Below are positions 59,672-64,000 of a DNA stretch of 64,000 nt, piece by piece (within the stretch, counting starts at the first letter, position 1; each line of letters starts with the position of its first letter). The notes under the pieces were generated by a model that saw only the letters and a program-made list of their open reading frames with translations, had not been told where the DNA came from and ran no database searches. This DNA comes from Beta vulgaris subsp. vulgaris (taxonomy: Eukaryota > Streptophyta > Magnoliopsida > Caryophyllales > Amaranthaceae): positions 34,972,859 to 35,036,858 of the forward strand of contig NC_079202.1 in the NCBI RefSeq assembly GCF_026745355.1, read 5' to 3'. The position numbers and the translations under genes are program-made.

Positions 59672-59767
59672 TTCGTTAATTAAGCTAACGCAATGGAGGA
59701 CACAAGAAGCACTTTCGTTTGACCTATATAAATTAATGGTCCTTGAGAGAAATTAATATACACGAGG

Positions 59768-60247
59768 AAAGAGAAATGTGGAGGAAAGAGATTAAACAAC
59801 TTAAATGGACTTGGTTCACATTAAATTGGTATGGACCTAATGCTAATTCATGTGATTTATGTAAAAAAGGGTCCCTATATATATAAAATAGATATAAAAT
59901 ATGAATAGATATAGATGGTAAAATTTGATTATGTGAAAAAATGTTAATATGTCACAAAGTAAAAATAAACAAATGTGAGAAAGAGTGACTATGTTAATAA
60001 AAGTGATCATTATAATATTAGTAATTGTATAATATAACATAGGATTTTAAAAGATTACTATATGAAAAAAGGGATCAGTAATATATTAAATAAGTGGCTT
60101 TGATCCACAACAATATTATTGTGCACCATGTCCATGCAAAACTAACTGGGAAAGAAATACCAAGTTGTGGAATATAATATCCTTTAATATCAGTAAAAAA
60201 AACTTATATGGACTTATGAAAAAAACGGATCACTATATAAAAATATA
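59768..60247. other. AT-rich spacer before the MULE
   Basis: No gene was recognised. The only open frame is a 65-residue, low-complexity Ile/Tyr/Phe-rich one. Confidence 0.45.
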
Positions 60248-60526
60248 GGGAAAATTTGCCCGAAAAAGTCCCACCTTTTGGCCGTTTGCCAAAAATAGTC
60301 CCAGCTGTCTATTATTATATAATAAACCTAACTTTGTTTTTTTTTAATGGGGACCCTTACCGGTTAGGCACTGGCTGCAGTGGGTAATCACTTGTAACGG
60401 TTAGTTTTTAATTTTAGCTGCCATCCTTTATTTTCCTACCTCATCCTCTTTGACTTCTCACTCTGTCACTTCTCCCTCCTTTTTTTTACAGCACTCGCTC
60501 CCTCACTTCTCACTCTCCTTGCTTGA
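60248..60526 (+). promoter_or_regulatory. MULE left terminal region and probable promoter of the GRF gene
   Basis: GGGAAAATTTGCCCG opens the element. TTATTATATAATAAACC at about 60313-60329 is a candidate TATA region, followed by CT-rich leader DNA up to the ATG at 60527. MULE terminal repeats commonly contain promoters. The start site is inferred. Confidence 0.5.
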
Positions 60527-60962
60527 ATGGCGATTTCATCCTCCAATTCAGGCAATTCATCAAGTGGAAGGGTTTGTCTACCTTTGAGATGCCACCACAA
60601 TGACATTTCTCCCCTTAGAACTGTGAAACACAAGGGTCCCAACTTAGGGAGGAAATTCTATGGCTGCATCCATTTTCTGGTTAGTGTAAGCTTCAATTTT
60701 TTAGGGTTCATATATGTTATGTGTATGGTATTTGTTAATTGATTTTTTTCTGGGCAAAAAACAGGAACATTGTGACTTCTTTGTATGGGAGGACGATGTT
60801 CGCAGAGGATGCACAGCTGAGGTGGAGGATATGAATTACAGGTTGCTTGAGAAGGAGAGCATCATTGCTCAGCTTGAACATGAGAATCTGAAATTGAAAG
60901 AGAAGGTCAAGAAATTGAAGGCTAAAAATTGGAGTCTCCAAGTGAGTGCAATGAAGGTTTAG
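60527..60962 (+). CDS. GRF-type zinc finger / coiled-coil protein carried by the MULE
   Basis: Two exons, 60527-60679 and 60765-60962, join in phase 0 (CTG|gttagt ... aacag|GAA) to give 116 residues. Residues 1-16 are Ser/Asn-rich. The zinc finger spans about residues 17-60: LRCHHNDISPLRT, GPNLGRKFYGC and EHCDFFVWEDD, with the GR-F and C-FF-W residues of the GRF family; the second metal ligand is His (CHH) in place of the usual CxC. Residues 70-116 form a Leu/Lys/Glu coiled coil (LLEKESIIAQLEHENLKLKE...). GRF fingers bind single-stranded nucleic acid in some proteins; no catalytic domain is present here. It resembles Arabidopsis At4g04775-like uncharacterised proteins. No frame break was found, which is notable beside so much decay. 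A role in transposition is inference from its position. Confidence 0.85.
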
Positions 60963-61342
60963 CAGGAGCATATTTCTGTAGGAATGGAACCAAACATAAT
61001 GAAGGACTACAAGTTTGCTACTGTTGTAATAGCATGTTGCATAACATTTGTTGTTGCTTTTTTTATTGAAATAAATATGTATTGGCCTATTTCAGGCTTT
61101 ATGAGATTGAACTAATGTATCAATGTGGCACCATTTTCATATATATAACATTACTTGCTTAGTTCATCAACACATTTCTTCATTTAATCACTGCTTAAAT
61201 ATCATCCCATAGATGTAGTTGTTACAACCAAAATGACCACACAACTAACACAAAACAGGTACAAAGTTTGCTGTTACAAAAATCATATCACAAAAACTAA
61301 GGAACTACATCAACTTAGTACATAAGTAGCTTGCATATTCTT
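60963..61342. other. Convergent 3' region between the two MULE genes
   Basis: AT-rich non-coding DNA between the two stop codons. AATAAA at about 61069 may serve the GRF gene as polyadenylation signal. No other feature was seen. Confidence 0.5.
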
Positions 61343-64000
61343 CTAGTGGGGAGAATTGTTTGATTGTTGTGTTGATGTGATGTTAGTTGAACCTGAAAAT
61401 GAAGGATCCAAGATAGATCTAGGTCCTCCTCTCTGTCCAGGAACCTGTTAAGAAGAGAAGAGAAATATTAGGACCTTTCCTCAAATAAGGTAGCCACAAA
61501 CTACATTTAGGATGAATGAACTAATGTCATACATTAATATAGGCTTGTCCATCCATCCCTTGATAGACACCAACACCAACAGGTACCTGAAAGATTTACA
61601 AAAGATAGTGTCATCAACATCACTTAGCTTGAAAGATAATTTAAGATGACATACAACATTGAAACAAACTCACCCTTCCTCGACCTCTACCTCTTCCCCT
61701 TCCCCTGCCTCTGCCTCTGCCTTCACCACCTCTTCCACCAGTTGCTGTTGTGGCAGTTGAACCAGCACCCCTGCCTCTTCCTTCCCCATCTCCTCTTCCA
61801 CTTGTGTTACCACCACCTCTTGACCCTCTTGACCCTCTGCCACCCCTAATAACCCTTCCACCTCTCCCTATCCTACTAGGTTCTGCTGTGACAGTACTTG
61901 TAGCAGATGGTTGTGCTTGGGTTGATGATTGGGAGTCTTTCCTAGGCCTACCCATTGGCCTCTTTTGTGGTGGCTCTTGCACAATAGCTCTGTCCCTATT
62001 AGGACACCTTTTTTTGTTGTGGCCTTTTTCCCTACAAATTGAGCAAGTCATCTCTAACCCATGCCTAGTCAACTTTCCAGGCTTCTTAGGGTTTTAATAG
62101 GGACCTTTCCTGCTGTTCCTCCTAGGTCTACCAGGTCCAATCTTGATTGGAGGTGGATGAAGAGCAAACTCTTTTTCAGGCCAATGTCTTTCCCCTGTGC
62201 AAGGTGGAATTGACCATGCATATGCCTTAAGATACATATCCCTCTTATGCTCATTAGCAACAAAGTCTTCTGCTTCTTGATTACAGAAATAAATACAAGA
62301 AACAGCATGCCAGCATGGGATGCCAGTCATGTCCCATTTCCTACAAGTGCAGGTGTGCTTAGCTAGTGCAACTATGAAACTATCCATCAAGTGGTTGACT
62401 TGAAATAAGGCGTTGGATGATGGGCAGGGAATGCAATTTGCAACATGGTCTTTCTCTTTTTCCAATTTAACCTGAACCCTAGGACAGATTTGTGCAGTAG
62501 ACTTTTCCATTTCTTGCCTTTTCATAACAAGTCTTTGCATCAATGCAACCCTAATGTCCTCTAACATGTATATTAAGTGTTTTACCCTAGCATTTATGAT
62601 GTAACCATTGAACGTTTCAGCTAAATTATTTACTATCACATCAACCTTCATGCTATCTTTTAGATGTGCCCTACAAAATACCTTTGGATTGTAGCTCTTA
62701 AATCCAACCACAGCAGCTGGAATCACCTTTTCCATTTCTGACAGTGCCTCATTATACTCAGGGATACTGTAACTTTTGGCTGCTTTCCAGAAAAGTTGCT
62801 TCATCTCATCTCCTTTGTATGTTCTGTGCCACAATGCAAAGATGTGCCTAGCAAAATGCCTGTGCTCAGCTTTGGGCAGCAACTTTGCAACTGAACTCAA
62901 TATAGCCTGCATAAAGAACACAAGTAAGCAAGCAACTAAGAAATAAAATAAGCACAAACTAAAGTAAACTACTAACTAACCTGATTTTCATCACTGATTA
63001 TAGCCAATCCATCACCATCTTCCAAGTCTAAATGACCTTGCAATTCAGTTAGAAACCACTCCCATGAAGAACTATTCTCCCCTTCTACAATAGCCCACGC
63101 TACGGGGAACATTTGATCGTTTCCATCTCTCCCTACAGCAGCCAAAAGTTGCCCTTCTAAGAATGTTTTGATAAAACAGGCATCAATGCAAAGGACCTTC
63201 TTGCAGCCCTCCATCCACCCCTTCTTCAACCCATCAAAACCCATGAAAAGCCTCTGAAACACTGGTGGATCAGATTGTTGGCTAGTGTCAGTCACAAGCA
63301 CAATGTGTGAATGAGGACTTGCCACTTTTAGTGCCTCTATATACCTCCCCAACTTGTTGTAATGTTGTACCATTGAACCATGTAACAGTATGTGTGCTTG
63401 GTACTTGGTTTTGTATGCAAAATTTCTTGTAACAACAACCTTAAAAGCCCTCCTAATGGTTTCTTTAATTTCAGCTGCAGGCCAGTGAGGCCTTGTCTTG
63501 AAGACCTCAAGAAACTGTTTTGCTTCCCATGATGCTTTCAACTGGGTGTTCGTGGTCATATTTCTACAACATGTGTGCTCACTAATCACAGTTTTGACCA
63601 CAAAACAAGCCCTTCTTGTGTCCCATGAAGAGTACAACCTTAATAGGCACCCCTTCTTACAGCAAACCCCTAACCTCTGCCCTCTATTTTTGTTGCTAAT
63701 ATAAAACCTCAAACTTCTACCTTGCAAGATTGCAAAAGATGCTACAGCTTTCTTAAAAGCAGCTGTGTTTGGAAACCTTTGTCCCACCTTCCATACAAAC
63801 TTGCTGAAGTCCACACTATCTGCATCAACAGCCAAACTCCTTCCCCTCCTCCTCCTCCTAGGAATTAAATCACTTTCCTCTTCACTGGCCTCTGGGGTGT
63901 GAATTTCATCTTCAGAGTTTTCATACTCACTTTCAAAACCCTGATGTTCTCCCTCACCCTCACCAGATGTGTGCCCTTCATTGCTGTTAGTTGTAATAAA
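61343..64000 (-). pseudogene. MURA-type MULE transposase (5' end outside window; one in-frame stop)
   Basis: Exons are >64000-62981, 62906-61674, 61586-61533 and 61444-61343, all with GT-AG introns and continuous frame. In order, the domains are: acidic N-terminus then RRRRRGRS (possible nuclear signal); Mutator DNA-binding domain (FVWKVGQRFPNTAAFKKAV ... CCKKGCLLRLY ... SEHTC); MULE DDE core (VLCIDACFIKTF, AIVEGENSSSWEWFL, AIISDENQ); SWIM finger (CTCRKWDMTGIPCWH); CCHC knuckle (CSICREKGHNKKRC); Arg-Gly repeats; and a short tail ending QQSNNSPH. A single TAA at 62094-62096, between SWIM and knuckle, is the only defect seen and may be a C-to-T change at Gln or a sequence error; otherwise it would be a complete transposase. 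Readthrough or truncation after SWIM would still leave the DDE core. Confidence 0.9.

Larger units (their letters stand above)
50111..59767. repeat. Tandem duplication of a ~0.72 kb unit, first unit split by a Helitron
   Basis: Unit 2 (59044-59767) is contiguous, running from CGTGTATGCA(T/C) to TTAATATACACGAGG. Unit 1 is the same sequence in two pieces: 50111-50470 and 58688-59043. The pieces abut unit 2 exactly, so without the 8,217-bp insertion the two units form a perfect direct tandem of 716 and 724 bp. At the join, unit 2 has one extra TCTA. Confidence 0.92.
60248..64000. mobile_element. Two-gene Mutator-like element (MULE), right end outside window
   Basis: The left terminus GGGAAAATTTGCCCGAAAAA at 60248 is of Mutator type and shares GGAAAATTTG(C)C with the foldback MULE at 20474. 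Inside lie a GRF zinc-finger gene on the plus strand and a MURA-type transposase on the minus strand, converging on a gap of about 380 bp (60963-61342). The layout recalls maize MuDR, where mudrA and mudrB also converge, although the second gene here is not related to mudrB by any motif I can see. The element runs past 64000, so TIR pairing and the 9-bp duplication cannot be checked. Confidence 0.8.

Noticed and set aside
61646..62097. Plus-strand Pro/Leu-rich frames of 67 and 115 codons
   Set aside because: Shadows of the Arg-Gly-rich tail of the minus-strand transposase.

Overview
This is nuclear DNA from a flowering plant. The evidence is a three-exon class III peroxidase gene with GT-AG introns, plant-type LTR retrotransposons (Athila, Tekay and two Copia types), CACTA, Mutator-like, hAT and Helitron elements, and AT-rich microsatellites. 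The families suggest a eudicot; I cannot name the species. No rRNA, tRNA or CRISPR was seen. Only two host-type or element genes look intact: a peroxidase 12-like gene (18529-22671, minus strand) and a small GRF zinc-finger gene (60527-60962, plus strand). The rest is mainly layered transposable elements.

Layout. 1-3774: probable right part of a CACTA element carrying broken pieces of two unrelated host genes, kinesin-5 (plus strand) and homoserine kinase (minus strand). 3775-16151: a minus-strand Athila-like Ty3/gypsy retrotransposon. Its 3' LTR is cut by that CACTA end, and its extra ORF is split by a second, complete 1.7 kb CACTA element with TGC target duplications. 16152-18250: microsatellite, then the 5' LTR, PBS and gag of a degraded Tork-like Copia. 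18529-22671: the peroxidase gene, with a 0.9 kb foldback Mutator-like element in intron 2. 23100-26442: a decayed Tekay-type gypsy fragment. 26666-27224: a decayed coding exon of unknown family. 27848-38380: a direct tandem duplication of a young 4.8 kb Copia element plus its flank; copy 1 also contains a 601 bp hAT MITE. 39021-59767: a nest of non-autonomous Helitrons recognised by TC...hairpin-CTAG ends. One 8.2 kb Helitron sits inside one unit of a 0.7 kb tandem duplication. 60248-64000: the left part of an autonomous-type MULE that carries the GRF/coiled-coil gene and a convergent MURA-type transposase, whose 5' end lies beyond the window.

How it fits together. The nesting gives a relative order of insertions. 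The Athila element is older than both CACTA insertions. The Copia duplication is very young: its four LTR copies look identical. The Helitron at 50471-58687 postdates the 0.7 kb tandem duplication. Many retrotransposon frames are broken by 1-2 base indels. The two Copia copies differ, as far as I could see, only by such indels, so uncorrected long-read errors or misassembled haplotypes must be considered before calling these elements dead. Nonsense codons in the kinesin fragment, the unknown exon and the Tekay gag look like C-to-T changes at CAA, CAG or similar codons, as expected in methylated repeats.
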